Of a DNA stretch of 41,206 bases, positions 22,857-31,413 are shown one piece after another; positions within the stretch are counted from its first letter, which is position 1, and the number at the start of each line of letters is the position of its first letter. A program made the translations under genes and the position numbers. Source of the DNA: DASUZB01 sp035535495 (GTDB lineage Bacteria; Actinomycetota; CALGFH01); assembly GCA_035535495.1 (NCBI GenBank), contig DATLQA010000253.1, positions 1 through 41,206 on the forward strand, in the 5' to 3' direction. The notes beneath the pieces were generated by a model. It was not told where the DNA came from, made no database searches, and saw only the letters and a program-made list of their open reading frames with translations.

Positions 22857-25800
22857 AGTAGATCGCCTCGGGGTGGTGGACGACGATCGCCGAGGTGGAC
22901 TGCTCGGGGTGGAGCTGGAACTCCTCGGAGAGCTCCACGCCGATGCGCTCCGGCCGGAGCAGCTCGAAGATCTTGGTCTGCTCCTCCAGATCGGGGCAGG
23001 CCGGATAGCCGAAGGAATAGCGCGCCCCACGGTAGCCGAGGTCGAACAGCTGCTCCAGATCGTCGGCGTCCTGCCCGGCGATGCCGAGCTCCTCGCGGAT
23101 GCGCTTGTGCCAGTACTCGGCCAGGGCCTCGGCCATCTCCACGGTGACGCCGTGCAGCTCCAGGTACTCGCGGTAGCGGTCGGCGGCGAACAGCTTGGCG
23201 GTCGCCTCGGAGGCGGCCCGGCCCATGGTCACCACGGTGAACGCGACCACGTCGCGCTCGCCCGATGCCACCGGCCGGAAGTAGTCGGCCAGGCAGAGGC
23301 GCCGGTCGCGGCGCTGGCGGGGGAAGTGGAAGCGGAGCCACTCGCTGCCGTCGTCGCGCCAAACGACCAGCTCGTCGCCGTCGGCGTTGCACGGGTAGTA
23401 GCCGTAGACCACCGCGGGACGGAGGATCTGCTCGGCGATGGCCTCGTCGAGCAGGGCGCGCAGCCGCGGCCTTGCCTCGGTTTCCAGGGTGTGGCGCCAG
23501 CCCTGGATGCCGCCGCTCGGGCGGAGCTGCCACTGGCCGCGGAACAGGGCCGACTCGTTCAGGTAGGCGGCGATGTCGCGGACCGGGATCCCCTTGACCA
23601 CCCGGGACTCGCCCAGGAACGGCGCCGTCGGCACGGGCACGTCGGTGGCGACGTCGGAGCGGGCGGCCTCGGCGGTGTCCGGCAGCGGGGCGGGCCCGCG
23701 CGCGGTGGCCCTGGTGGCCACGCGTGGCGCGCGCGCCGGCTCCTTCTCCACCGGCACGCCAGCGACCTTCTCCTCGCGGAGCTGGTCCATCACCCTGAGG
23801 CCGGCGAAGGCGTCGCGGCAGTAGAACACCCGGCCCTTGTAGAGCTGCCGCAGGTCACCCTCGACGTAGGTGCGGTTCAGCGCCGCCCCGCCGAGCAGGA
23901 TCGGGTAGGCGTCCAGGCCGCGCGCGTTCAGCTCCTCCAGGTTCTCGCGCATCACCACGGTCGACTTGACCAGCAGGCCCGACATGCCGATGGCGTCGGC
24001 CTCGACCTCCTCGGCCTTCTCGATGATCGAGGCGATCGGCTGCTTGATGCCGAGGTTGTGGACCGTGTAGCCGTTGTTGGTGAGGATGATGTCGACCAGG
24101 TTCTTGCCGATGTCGTGCACGTCGCCCTTGACGGTGGCCAGCACGATGCGGCCCTTGCCTCCCTGGTCGGCCTTGTCCATGTGCGGCTCCAGCACGGCCA
24201 CCGCGGCCTTCATCACCTCGGCCGACTGCAGCACGAAGGGGAGTTGCATCTCGCCGGCGCCGAACAGGTCGCCGACCGTCTTCATGCCGGCGAGCAGCAC
24301 CTCGTTGATGATCGCCAGGGCAGTGCGGTCCTGGAGGGCCTCCTCCAGGTCGGCTTCGAGGCCCGGGCGGACGCCGTCGACGATGCGGCGCTGCAGGCGC
24401 TCGTCGATCGGCAGGGCGGCGAGGTCCTCGGCGGAGGCGGAGCGGGTCGCCTCCTTGCCCTCGAACAGGGCCATGAACACCTGCAGCGGGTCGTAGCCGT
24501 CCCGGCGCCGGTCGTAGACCAGGTCAAGGGCGACCTGGCGCCGCTCGTCGTCGATGCGGTCCATCGGCAGGATACGGGCTGGCGAGACGATCGCCGCGTC
24601 CAGGCCGGCCTCGCGCGCCTCGTGCAGGAACACCGAGTTGAGCACCTGCCTGGCGGCCGGGGAGAGCCCGAAGGAGACGTTGGACACGCCCAGGATGGTG
24701 CGGGCTCCTGGCAGCTCGGCCTTGATCCGCCGGATCGCCTCGATGGTGGCGACGGCGTCGCCCCGCAGGTCCTCCTGGCCTGACCCGAGCGGGAAGGTGA
24801 GCGCGTCGAAGACCAGGTCCTCGGCTTCCAGCCCGTGCTTGCGGATGGCCAGGTCGTAGATGCGGTGGGCGACGCGCAGCTTCCAGTCGACGTCGCGGGC
24901 CTGGCCCTCCTCGTCGATCAGCAGCGCCACCAAGGCCGCGCCGTACTGCCTGGCCATCGGGCAGACGGCGTCCATGCGGTTCTCGCCGTCCTCCAGGTTG
25001 ATGGAGTTGATGATCGCCCGGCCGCCGAACCGCTTCAGCCCCGCCTCGATCACGTCGGCCTGGGTCGAGTCGAGCATGATCGGCATGGTGGACTGGTGGG
25101 CCAGCCGCTCGGCCAGCACGTCCATATCCGGGACGCCGTCCCTGCCGACGTAGTCGACGCAGACGTCGAGCACGTGGGCGCCCTCGCGGATCTGGTCCTT
25201 GGCGATCCGGACCATGCCGTCGAGGTCGCTTTCGAGCATCAGGTCGCGGAACTTGCGCGAGCCGTTGGCGTTGCAGCGCTCCCCCACGGTCAGGTAGGTG
25301 ATGTCCTGGTCGAGCGGGACGGCCTGGTAGAGGCTGGAGAGCCCGGGCTCGTGGACGGGCTCGCGCGGCACCGGCTGGTGCCCGCCGACCGCCTCGACCA
25401 CCTGGCGGATGTGCTCCGGGGTGGTGCCGCAGCAGCCGCCGACCACGTTGAGGCCGAACTCGGCCACGAAGCGGGTGTGCGCCTCGGCCAGCTCCGCCGG
25501 GGTGAGCGGGTACCACGGGCGGCCGTCGCGGAGCTCGGGCAGGCCGGCGTTGGGCAGGCAGGACAGCCGCGTGCGGGCGTGCTGGGCGAGGTGCCGGAGG
25601 TGCTCGCCCATCTCCGCCGGGCCGGTGGCGCAGTTCATGCCGATCAGGTCGACGCCGAGCGGCTCGACCGCGGCCAGCGCGGCGGCGATGTCCGAGCCGA
25701 GCAGCATCTGGCCGGTGGTCTCCACGGTCACCTGCGCCATCAGCGGCACCTTGCGCCCGGCCCGTCGCATCCCCGCGAAGGCACCGGCCACCGCCGCCTT

Positions 25801-26298
25801 GAGCTGCAGCAGGTCCTGGCAGGTCTCCACCAGCAGCACGTCGGCGCCGCCGTCGAGCAGCCCGAAGGCCTGGTCGCCGTAGGTCGCGCGGAGGATGTCG
25901 TAGGTGGTGTGGCCGAGGGTGGGCAGCTTGGTGCCCGGCCCCATCGAGCCGACCACCCAGCGCGGACGCCCGTCGCCGGCGAAATCGTCGGCCACCTCGC
26001 GAGCGAGCCTGGCCGCGGCCTGGTTCAGCTCGACCACCCGGTCGGCGATGCCGTACTCGCCGAGCACGATCGCCGTCGACCCGAAGGAGTTGGTCTCGAC
26101 CGCGTCCGCGCCGGCCTCGAAGTACGCCGCGTGCACGTCCTTGACCACGTCCGGCCGGGTCACGCAGAGGATCTCGCTGCACCCCTCGAGCTGCTGGTAG
26201 TCGTCCAGGGAGAGGTCGGCCGCCTGCAGCATGGTCCCCATGGCCCCGTCGAAGACCAGCACACGCTCGTTCAGCGCGGCCTCGAAGTCGCGATTCAT
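22843..26298 (-). CDS. metH: Cobalamin-dependent methionine synthase
   Basis: 1151 aa with four modules. The homocysteine-binding barrel (about 1-305) has zinc ligands Cys223 (MNCATG) and Cys289/290 (VGGCCGTT). The pterin-binding barrel is about 325-590. The cobalamin cap and binding domain (about 630-860) has DVHDIG with the cobalt-ligand His728. The reactivation domain (about 930-1151) has VVYGYYPCNADGDELVVW and a final YSFGYPACPDLEEQTK region. It methylates homocysteine with methyltetrahydrofolate. ATG 26298 has no RBS; TACCCT lies 8 nt upstream. No B12 riboswitch is seen in the ~180 bp upstream. Confidence 0.95.
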   Translation of the reverse strand: MNRDFEAALNERVLVFDGAMGTMLQAADLSLDDYQQLEGCSEILCVTRPDVVKDVHAAYFEAGADAVETNSFGSTAIVLGEYGIADRVVELNQAAARLAREVADDFAGDGRPRWVVGSMGPGTKLPTLGHTTYDILRATYGDQAFGLLDGGADVLLVETCQDLLQLKAAVAGAFAGMRRAGRKVPLMAQVTVETTGQMLLGSDIAAALAAVEPLGVDLIGMNCATGPAEMGEHLRHLAQHARTRLSCLPNAGLPELRDGRPWYPLTPAELAEAHTRFVAEFGLNVVGGCCGTTPEHIRQVVEAVGGHQPVPREPVHEPGLSSLYQAVPLDQDITYLTVGERCNANGSRKFRDLMLESDLDGMVRIAKDQIREGAHVLDVCVDYVGRDGVPDMDVLAERLAHQSTMPIMLDSTQADVIEAGLKRFGGRAIINSINLEDGENRMDAVCPMARQYGAALVALLIDEEGQARDVDWKLRVAHRIYDLAIRKHGLEAEDLVFDALTFPLGSGQEDLRGDAVATIEAIRRIKAELPGARTILGVSNVSFGLSPAARQVLNSVFLHEAREAGLDAAIVSPARILPMDRIDDERRQVALDLVYDRRRDGYDPLQVFMALFEGKEATRSASAEDLAALPIDERLQRRIVDGVRPGLEADLEEALQDRTALAIINEVLLAGMKTVGDLFGAGEMQLPFVLQSAEVMKAAVAVLEPHMDKADQGGKGRIVLATVKGDVHDIGKNLVDIILTNNGYTVHNLGIKQPIASIIEKAEEVEADAIGMSGLLVKSTVVMRENLEELNARGLDAYPILLGGAALNRTYVEGDLRQLYKGRVFYCRDAFAGLRVMDQLREEKVAGVPVEKEPARAPRVATRATARGPAPLPDTAEAARSDVATDVPVPTAPFLGESRVVKGIPVRDIAAYLNESALFRGQWQLRPSGGIQGWRHTLETEARPRLRALLDEAIAEQILRPAVVYGYYPCNADGDELVVWRDDGSEWLRFHFPRQRRDRRLCLADYFRPVASGERDVVAFTVVTMGRAASEATAKLFAADRYREYLELHGVTVEMAEALAEYWHKRIREELGIAGQDADDLEQLFDLGYRGARYSFGYPACPDLEEQTKIFELLRPERIGVELSEEFQLHPEQSTSAIVVHHPEAIYFNAR

Positions 26299-26308
26299 GA
26301 GCACGTAG

Positions 26309-26334
26309 GGTAGCTGATCACCCCAAACGCTACC
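26309..26334. promoter_or_regulatory. Inverted repeat just upstream of metH
   Basis: GGTAGC (26309-26314) and GCTACC (26329-26334) flank a 14-nt centre that holds TGATCA. The near arm overlaps TACCCT, the candidate metH -10. It may be an operator. Confidence 0.4.
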
Positions 26335-26370
26335 TATCCACAGGCCGCGGCTCGTGACGGTGCCGAGACC

Positions 26371-26401
26371 GATCGGGGACTGCGTTGATATGGTCCCGAT
26401 C
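26371..26401. promoter_or_regulatory. Imperfect inverted repeat over a candidate -10
   Basis: GATCGGGGAC (26371-26380) pairs with GTCCCGATC (26393-26401), with one bulged G. TATGGT (26389-26394) is a possible -10 for the lipoprotein gene and lies partly in the right arm, so a repressor site is conceivable. Confidence 0.4.
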
Positions 26402-26477
26402 GACTTTTGTGACAGGCTCTGCTGAGACTGAGGGGCAGCCGCCCCGCTCTGGGTGCCGCACCGGGGGTCAAAGGTCC

Positions 26478-27185
26478 ATGCGTCCCATCCGCTCACTCCT
26501 CGCCATGCTGGCCGTCGCCACCATCGCGCTCACCGGCTGCGGCCAGGGAGACGCCAACGGCGACGCGACCAGCCAGACCACCCCCGCCGTCACCCCGAGC
26601 AGCACCAGCGCGGGCTCGACCGGCGCCACCGCCACCACCAAGCCGGGCAGCGAGCAGGCGGTGGCCGCCGCGCGCCAGTTCCTGCGCGGCGAGGTCGGCA
26701 TGGGCGAGCTGGTGGCCGGCCCGTTCAAGGCCACCGGGTCCGACACCGGCGAGCTCAGCTTCCGGCTCAAGTACGGCGAGGGCGGCCGCCCCATGCCCGC
26801 CACCGCGCCCCAGACCACGGTGCGGCTGCAGCGCTACGCGAACGGCTGGGCCGTGACCGGCACCTCGAGCAGCAACATCAGGGTCGGCGACCCGGTCCGC
26901 TTCGAGCGCATCGCCTCACCGGTGGCCGTGGCCGGGAGGGCCAGTGCCTTCGAGGGCACCGTGGAGGTGCTGGTGACCGAGGACCGCACCGGCAAGGACC
27001 GGGCGCTCGGCCGCGGCGTCGTCACCGGCAGCGGCACCGCCGAGCTGGGCCCGTTCAGCGGCCGGATCAGCTTCAGCAAGCCGACCGCCGACGCCGGCTG
27101 GGTCCTGTTCTACACCGAGAGCGAGGCCGACGGGGTCGGCATCCTCGAGGCGACCGCCCTGCGCATCCGCTTCGCCGGCGCGTAG
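26478..27185 (+). CDS. Gmad2-domain lipoprotein
   Basis: 235 aa. The signal peptide ends IALTGCG with a lipobox Cys near residue 20. A Thr/Ser-rich linker (about 25-58) follows. A middle part (about 60-130) is of unknown fold, then about 138-235 is a Gmad2-type Ig-like domain (RIASPVAVAGRASAFEGTVE, then GRGVVTGSGTAELGPFSGRI). It shares this domain with the protein at 14882 but lacks a GerMN domain. It is expected on the outer face of the membrane. A strong hairpin follows the gene. Confidence 0.82.
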   Translation: MRPIRSLLAMLAVATIALTGCGQGDANGDATSQTTPAVTPSSTSAGSTGATATTKPGSEQAVAAARQFLRGEVGMGELVAGPFKATGSDTGELSFRLKYGEGGRPMPATAPQTTVRLQRYANGWAVTGTSSSNIRVGDPVRFERIASPVAVAGRASAFEGTVEVLVTEDRTGKDRALGRGVVTGSGTAELGPFSGRISFSKPTADAGWVLFYTESEADGVGILEATALRIRFAGA

Positions 27186-27258
27186 GCGGTTCCACCGGGT
27201 GACCTCCCGCCACCCGCCCGGTCCCCCGATCCCGCGGGCTCCGGGCCTGGCGGTCCTC

Positions 27259-27292
27259 CGGCCCCGGGCTCGCTGCGTCGAGCCCGGGGCCG
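27259..27292. terminator. Strong 14-bp hairpin after the lipoprotein gene
   Basis: CGGCCCCGGGCTCG (27259-27272), a 6-nt loop and CGAGCCCGGGGCCG (27279-27292) pair perfectly. It sits 74 nt after the stop at 27185. No T-run follows, which is common for hairpin terminators of GC-rich actinobacteria. Confidence 0.7.
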
Positions 27293-27314
27293 CCCGCATC
27301 ACCCGAGGTCGAAG

Positions 27315-27326
27315 TACTCTGAGACG
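27315..27326 (+). promoter_or_regulatory. TANNNT -10 element placed for a leaderless transcript
   Basis: TACTCT (27315-27320) is followed by exactly 6 nt and the GTG at 27327. No Shine-Dalgarno sequence. Confidence 0.55.
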
Positions 27327-28103
27327 GTGACCACGCCCGACTTGTCCAGACGCCCCGAGCGGGCGGCCGAGCCGGCGGAGCCGCCCGCGCTGCCGGACCG
27401 GCGCGTGCTCCGTGACGAGGTGCTGCTGGTCCTGTTCCTGTCGCTTGCGGCGTCGGCCCTGTACTCGCTGGTCAACCTGGTCTCCGCGCCGATCAGGGGG
27501 GTCTCGGCGCCGCTGTACCCGCGGGCCGCGCTCGCCTACCAGCTCCTCGACATCGGCACCTCGCTGGTGCCGGTGGCGCTGGTCGCGCACCTGCTGCACC
27601 GCTCGCGCGAGTCGTTCGACAGCATCGGGCTGGACCTGCGCCGGCCCCTGCCCGACCTCGCCCTCGGCACCGTCCTGGCCCTCATCGTCGGGACGGTCGG
27701 CCTGGTCGTCTACGCCATCAGCGTGCAGCTCGGCTGGAACCGGTCGGTGGTGCCGGTGCCCCCCACCGGGTACTGGTGGACGGTGCCGCTGCTGCTGCTC
27801 GGCGCGCTCCGCAGCGGCCTGCTCGAAGAGGTGATCGTCTGCGGCTACCTGCTGCGCCGGCTCGACCAGCTCGGCTGGTCGCCCCGCAGGGCGCTGGCCG
27901 CCAGCGCCCTGCTGCGAGCCAGCTACCACCTCTACCAGGGCTACGGCGGCTTCGTGGGCAACCTCGCCCTCGGCCTCTTCTTCGGCCGCATCTACCAGCG
28001 CCGCCAGCGGACCACCGCGCTGGTGGTGGCGCATTTCCTCCTCGACGCCGGCGCCGGGCTCGGCTACCTCGCGCTGCGCGGCCGGGTGTCCTGGCTCCCC
28101 TGA
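27327..28103 (+). CDS. CPBP (CAAX-like) intramembrane protease family protein
   Basis: 258 aa, with about six to eight TM segments. The conserved core is GLLEEVIVCGYLLRRL (tandem Glu), ALLRASYHLYQG (His) and VVAHFLLD (His). In the usual EExxxR motif the Arg is replaced here by Cys (TGC codon); I believe an actinobacterial subgroup also lacks this Arg, so activity is still possible. Members cleave in the membrane or act in bacteriocin self-protection. The start is supported by the leaderless-type promoter. It is convergent with the next gene, 6 nt apart. Confidence 0.83.
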   Translation: MTTPDLSRRPERAAEPAEPPALPDRRVLRDEVLLVLFLSLAASALYSLVNLVSAPIRGVSAPLYPRAALAYQLLDIGTSLVPVALVAHLLHRSRESFDSIGLDLRRPLPDLALGTVLALIVGTVGLVVYAISVQLGWNRSVVPVPPTGYWWTVPLLLLGALRSGLLEEVIVCGYLLRRLDQLGWSPRRALAASALLRASYHLYQGYGGFVGNLALGLFFGRIYQRRQRTTALVVAHFLLDAGAGLGYLALRGRVSWLP

Positions 28104-28109
28104 GCGTCG

Positions 28110-29531
28110 TCAGGACCGGTAGTGGCCCTGGACGCGGATGGCCAGGCGGCGGGCGCATTCCTGGATCGAGCCGGCGAACGACGGGTAGACCTGGAACGCC
28201 TGGGTGAGCTGGTTGGCCGAGAGCCGGTTCATGGTCGCCACCGAGACGGGGGCGATCAGGTCGGAGGCGTAGCCGGCGACCACCGCGCCGCCCACGATCG
28301 TGCCCGAGCCGGGCCGGGCGAGCAGCTTGACGAAGCCGTCCTCCAGGCTGGCCATCTTGGCCCGGGAGTTGCCTGACAGCGGCAGGGTCTCCACCTCGAC
28401 CTCGATCCGGGCCGCGGCGGCGCGCTGCTCGGACAGGCCGACGGTGGCGATCTGCGGGTCGGTGAAGATGGTGGCCGCGACCGCGTCCCAGCGCAGCGGG
28501 GCCACCGCCTGGCCCAGCAGGTGCCACATGGCGATGCGGCCCTGCATGGCGGCGACCGAGGCGAGCATCAGCTTCCCGGTGACGTCGCCGGCGGCGTAGA
28601 TGGTGGGCACGGTCGTCCGGCTGACCCCGTCGACGAGCACCGCGCCCTGGGCGTCCACCTCGACGCCGACCTCTTCGAGGCCGATGCCGGCCGACTGCGG
28701 CACCTGCCCGATGGTCAACAGCACGTGGGTGCCCTCGACCGTCCGGCCGTCCTCCAGGAGGACCACGGCGCCGTCGGCGGTCCGCTCGACCTTGGCCGCC
28801 TTGGCGTTCTTCACCGTCCGGAGGCCGCGGCGCTCGAACACCTCCTCGATCACCATGGCGGCGTCGGGATCCTGCGTCGGCAGCACCCGGTCCCGGCTGC
28901 ACACGAAGGTGACCTCGGAGCCGAAGCGGAGGAACGCGGTGGCGTACTCGGCGCCGGTGGCGCCGGCCCCCACCACCACCAGTCGCTTGGGTATCTCGGG
29001 CAGCCGGTAGACGTCCTGGCTGGACAGGATCACCTCGCCGTCGGTGGGCGCGGTGGGCAGCCGGCGCGGGTCGGACCCGGTGGAGATCAGGATGGCGTCG
29101 CCGGAGATCTCCTCGGTGCCGCCACCGGTGTGGGCGACCTCGACCGTCTGCCGGCTGACCAGGCGGCCGGTGCCGTTCATCACGGTCACGCCCGCCTCGA
29201 GCACCCGCCGTTGGATGTCCTCGGACTGGGCCAGGGCCAGATCCCGCACCCGCCGGAAGACGGTTCCGAGGTCGACCCCGGTGCGGGGCACCCCGTCGCC
29301 GTGGGTGGACTCGAAGCGCACCCCGAGCCCTGGCGCGGTCTCGATGGTGGAGAACGCCTGCGCCGAGGTGAGCAGCGTCTTGGACGGCACGCAGTCCCAC
29401 AGCACGCAGGCGCCGCCCAGCCCCTCGTCGTTGACGATCACGACCTCCGCCCCGAGGTCGGCGGCGACCAGGGCGGCCTCGTACCCGCCTGGCCCGCCGC
29501 CCAGGATCACCACTCGCACGTCGCGTTCCAT
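28110..29531 (-). CDS. NAD(P)H-dependent flavoprotein disulfide reductase (LpdA / quinone reductase-like)
   Basis: 473 aa. LGGGPGG (about 10-16) binds FAD, VVVGAGATGAEYA binds NAD(P)H, and IYAAGDVTG is the second FAD motif. The redox disulfide pair is CVLWDC (Cys42, Cys47), followed by VPSKT. The C-terminal interface reads VYPSFAGSIQECARRL, without the His-Glu dyad of dihydrolipoamide dehydrogenase. This resembles the mycobacterial LpdA-type quinone reductases, so lipoamide is not the likely substrate. The ATG at 29531 has no RBS but has TACCAT 6 nt upstream. Confidence 0.85.
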   Translation of the reverse strand: MERDVRVVILGGGPGGYEAALVAADLGAEVVIVNDEGLGGACVLWDCVPSKTLLTSAQAFSTIETAPGLGVRFESTHGDGVPRTGVDLGTVFRRVRDLALAQSEDIQRRVLEAGVTVMNGTGRLVSRQTVEVAHTGGGTEEISGDAILISTGSDPRRLPTAPTDGEVILSSQDVYRLPEIPKRLVVVGAGATGAEYATAFLRFGSEVTFVCSRDRVLPTQDPDAAMVIEEVFERRGLRTVKNAKAAKVERTADGAVVLLEDGRTVEGTHVLLTIGQVPQSAGIGLEEVGVEVDAQGAVLVDGVSRTTVPTIYAAGDVTGKLMLASVAAMQGRIAMWHLLGQAVAPLRWDAVAATIFTDPQIATVGLSEQRAAAARIEVEVETLPLSGNSRAKMASLEDGFVKLLARPGSGTIVGGAVVAGYASDLIAPVSVATMNRLSANQLTQAFQVYPSFAGSIQECARRLAIRVQGHYRS

Positions 29532-29543
29532 GCCCAGATGGTA
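29532..29543 (-). promoter_or_regulatory. TANNNT -10 element placed for a leaderless transcript
   Basis: Read on the minus strand, TACCAT (29543-29538) is followed by exactly 6 nt and the ATG at 29531. No Shine-Dalgarno sequence. Confidence 0.55.
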
Positions 29544-29627
29544 CCGGCGCTGGCCGTTGTAGAACCGCCGGCACCCGGACTCGTCCGGCACGCAGCCGCC
29601 CAGAAGCCGCGTGGCCGCACGATCCCC

Positions 29628-29649
29628 CCGCCGCGCGCATCGCGGGCGG
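29628..29649. terminator. GC-rich hairpin downstream of the Gly/Pro-rich protein gene
   Basis: CCGCCGCG and CGCGGGCGG pair with one bulged base across a 5-nt loop. It lies just past the minus-strand stop at 29661. Confidence 0.35.
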
Positions 29650-29660
29650 CGGTCGCCGCC

Positions 29661-30269
29661 CTAGCCGGCTGGTTGTGTGCCCCCGGCCGACGCGCCGCCG
29701 AGCAGCGGCAAGGGCAGCGTCAGCGTCACCGAGATCGGGGGCAGCAGCGTCTGCCCGGTGTCCTGCGGGTCCGGGTTGGTGGTGGTGGTCGAGCTGCTCC
29801 CTGGCCCGGTCGTGGTCGGCATGCCACCGCCGCCACCTGGCGTGGTGGTGGACGGGAGCCCGCCAGGAGCGGTGGTGTCCGCGCCGCTCGGCGAGGTGGC
29901 CACCGGCTGCCCGCCGGGGACCGCCCCGCCTGCGCTGGTGTCGCCGGGCAGGGCAGCGCCGGCACCGCCGACGGCACCGCCGGCACCTGGCTGCCCGGCG
30001 CCCGGCTGGCCGGGCAGCCCGGCACTCTGGCCGCCGCCTGGTGGGGTGCCTGGCAGGGTGGTCGGCGCCTGCGCCGCACCGTACCGCCCGGGCGGCGCTT
30101 GCACCTGCCCGCTCGGTGGCGGCGTGCGGAGCGCGATCGCCAGCCCGCCGAGCAGGACCACGGTGGCCAGCAGGACCCCGAGCCACGCGACCGGCGCGCG
30201 CCTGGTGACGAACGGGAGACGGCGGAAGTCTTCCCAGCCGAGTTTCAGCCGGTACCAGATTCGTTGCAT
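29661..30269 (-). CDS. Membrane protein with long Gly/Pro/Thr-rich tail
   Basis: 202 aa. MQRIWYRLKLGWEDFRRLP is a basic amphipathic start, one TM segment (about 28-47) follows, and the rest (about 50-202) is low-complexity Gly, Pro, Thr, Ser and Ala with no recognised domain. A tail of this sort usually spans the cell wall or acts as a linker. The start is ATG 30269 (GGGGGG upstream) rather than 30290. Function unknown. Confidence 0.6.
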   Translation of the reverse strand: MQRIWYRLKLGWEDFRRLPFVTRRAPVAWLGVLLATVVLLGGLAIALRTPPPSGQVQAPPGRYGAAQAPTTLPGTPPGGGQSAGLPGQPGAGQPGAGGAVGGAGAALPGDTSAGGAVPGGQPVATSPSGADTTAPGGLPSTTTPGGGGGMPTTTGPGSSSTTTTNPDPQDTGQTLLPPISVTLTLPLPLLGGASAGGTQPAG

Positions 30270-30402
30270 GTCGGAGCCCCCCCGGCTCATCCACGTCGTG
30301 AGGTGAGAAACCTACCGGCTTCAACCCGTGATTGCACATTCAGGTCATTTCAGGCAGGGGTGGGGCTGTGGACGACCGGCGGCGGGCGGCGCGGGGGCGA
30401 TC

Positions 30403-30414
30403 TAGGGTCCGGGG
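30403..30414 (+). promoter_or_regulatory. TANNNT -10 element placed for a leaderless transcript
   Basis: TAGGGT (30403-30408) is followed by exactly 6 nt and the radC ATG at 30415. No separate Shine-Dalgarno sequence. Confidence 0.55.
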
Positions 30415-31092
30415 ATGAGCGTGCGCATCACCGACCTGCCCGAGCAGGAGCGGCCGAGGGAGCGGTTGTGGCGGCACGGGGTCGCCGCGCTGAGCACGGT
30501 CGAGCTGCTGGCGCTGGTGCTCAGGCAGGGGCGTGCCGGGCAGAGCGCGGTCGAGCTGGCGGCCGCCCTGCTGGCCGAGCACGGGTCGCTCCCCAGCCTG
30601 GCCGGCGCGGCCCCCGAGGAGCTGGCCGCGCACCCGGGGATGGGCCCGGCCAAGGCGGCCGCGCTGCTGGCGTCCCTGCGGCTCGGCCGCTGCGTCGACG
30701 GCGGCCAGGCGCCGGCCGTCGTCCGCCGGCCGGACGACCTGGCCGCGCTCGCGCGGCAGCATCTCGGCGGCCTCCGCCGCGAGCGGGTGCTCGTCGTCGT
30801 GCTCGACCCTGGCCACCGGGTCCGCCGGGTCGTCGGCGTCAGCGAGGGGAGCTCCAACCACTGCCTGGTCCCCGTCCGGGAGGTGCTCAACGCGGTGCTC
30901 CGCAACGACGGCACCGCCTTCGCGCTGGTCCACAACCACCCGTCCAGCGACCCCACCCCCAGCCCCGACGACCTCCGCGCCACCGGCCAGATCGCCGCCG
31001 CCGCCCGGACCGTCGACCTGCGCTTCCTCGACCACCTGGTCATCACCGACCGCGACTGGGCAAGCGTCCGAGCGGCCCTGCCCGGGCGCTGA
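30415..31092 (+). CDS. radC: RadC-family JAB/MPN metalloprotein
   Basis: 225 aa. ITDLPEQERPRERLWRHGV is the usual RadC start. A helix-hairpin-helix-like stretch (HPGMGPAKAAALLAS, about 73-87) precedes the JAB domain. The metal motif H-x-H-P-S...P-S-x-x-D is complete: VHNHPSSDPTPSPDD with His173, His175 and Asp186. Despite its name, a DNA-repair role is not established for the family; the JAB fold suggests metal-dependent hydrolase or isopeptidase-like activity. It stands alone. Confidence 0.9.
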   Translation: MSVRITDLPEQERPRERLWRHGVAALSTVELLALVLRQGRAGQSAVELAAALLAEHGSLPSLAGAAPEELAAHPGMGPAKAAALLASLRLGRCVDGGQAPAVVRRPDDLAALARQHLGGLRRERVLVVVLDPGHRVRRVVGVSEGSSNHCLVPVREVLNAVLRNDGTAFALVHNHPSSDPTPSPDDLRATGQIAAAARTVDLRFLDHLVITDRDWASVRAALPGR

Positions 31093-31129
31093 CCACCACC
31101 AGGACTGGGCCGCTCGCGATGCGTTGGGG

Positions 31130-31306
31130 TCAGGCGACGCGTAGCAAGGCGTTCATGAACGGAACGAACACCCAGAAGGCGAGGCCGAGCGCGAGCAGGT
31201 TGACCCGGCTGGCGAAGCCGCGGCGGCTCGCCGTGAAGGAGACGGCGGCGCCCACGAAACAGGCCAGGGCGAGGAAGTAGAACAGCGCTTGCAGGCTGAC
31301 CGACAT
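31130..31306 (-). CDS. Two-TM 58-aa membrane protein
   Basis: ATG 31306 has GGAGGA 7 nt upstream. Two hydrophobic helices (about 6-24 and 35-55) are joined by a short basic loop (TASRRGFASR). The frame is open upstream but that part is unlike protein. Small proteins of this shape are common in Actinobacteria and of unknown function. Confidence 0.65.
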   Translation of the reverse strand: MSVSLQALFYFLALACFVGAAVSFTASRRGFASRVNLLALGLAFWVFVPFMNALLRVA

Positions 31307-31413
31307 ATCGGTGTCCTCCGCGTGCGACGGGCTGCTTTGCTTGGGGTTCCACCAGGACGCTCTGCCAAGCATTACGAGCGCACGGGCAGGCCGGAACCTT
31401 TCACCCCAAGGCG

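Noticed and set aside
26299..26477. Cobalamin riboswitch for metH
   Set aside because: The ~180-bp region lacks a recognisable B12-box and is too short with the divergent gene's signals included.
28521..31280. A 919-codon plus-strand open frame
   Set aside because: It is opposite the reductase, the Gly/Pro-rich protein and radC, has no recognisable domain, and reflects GC-rich codon use on the other strand.
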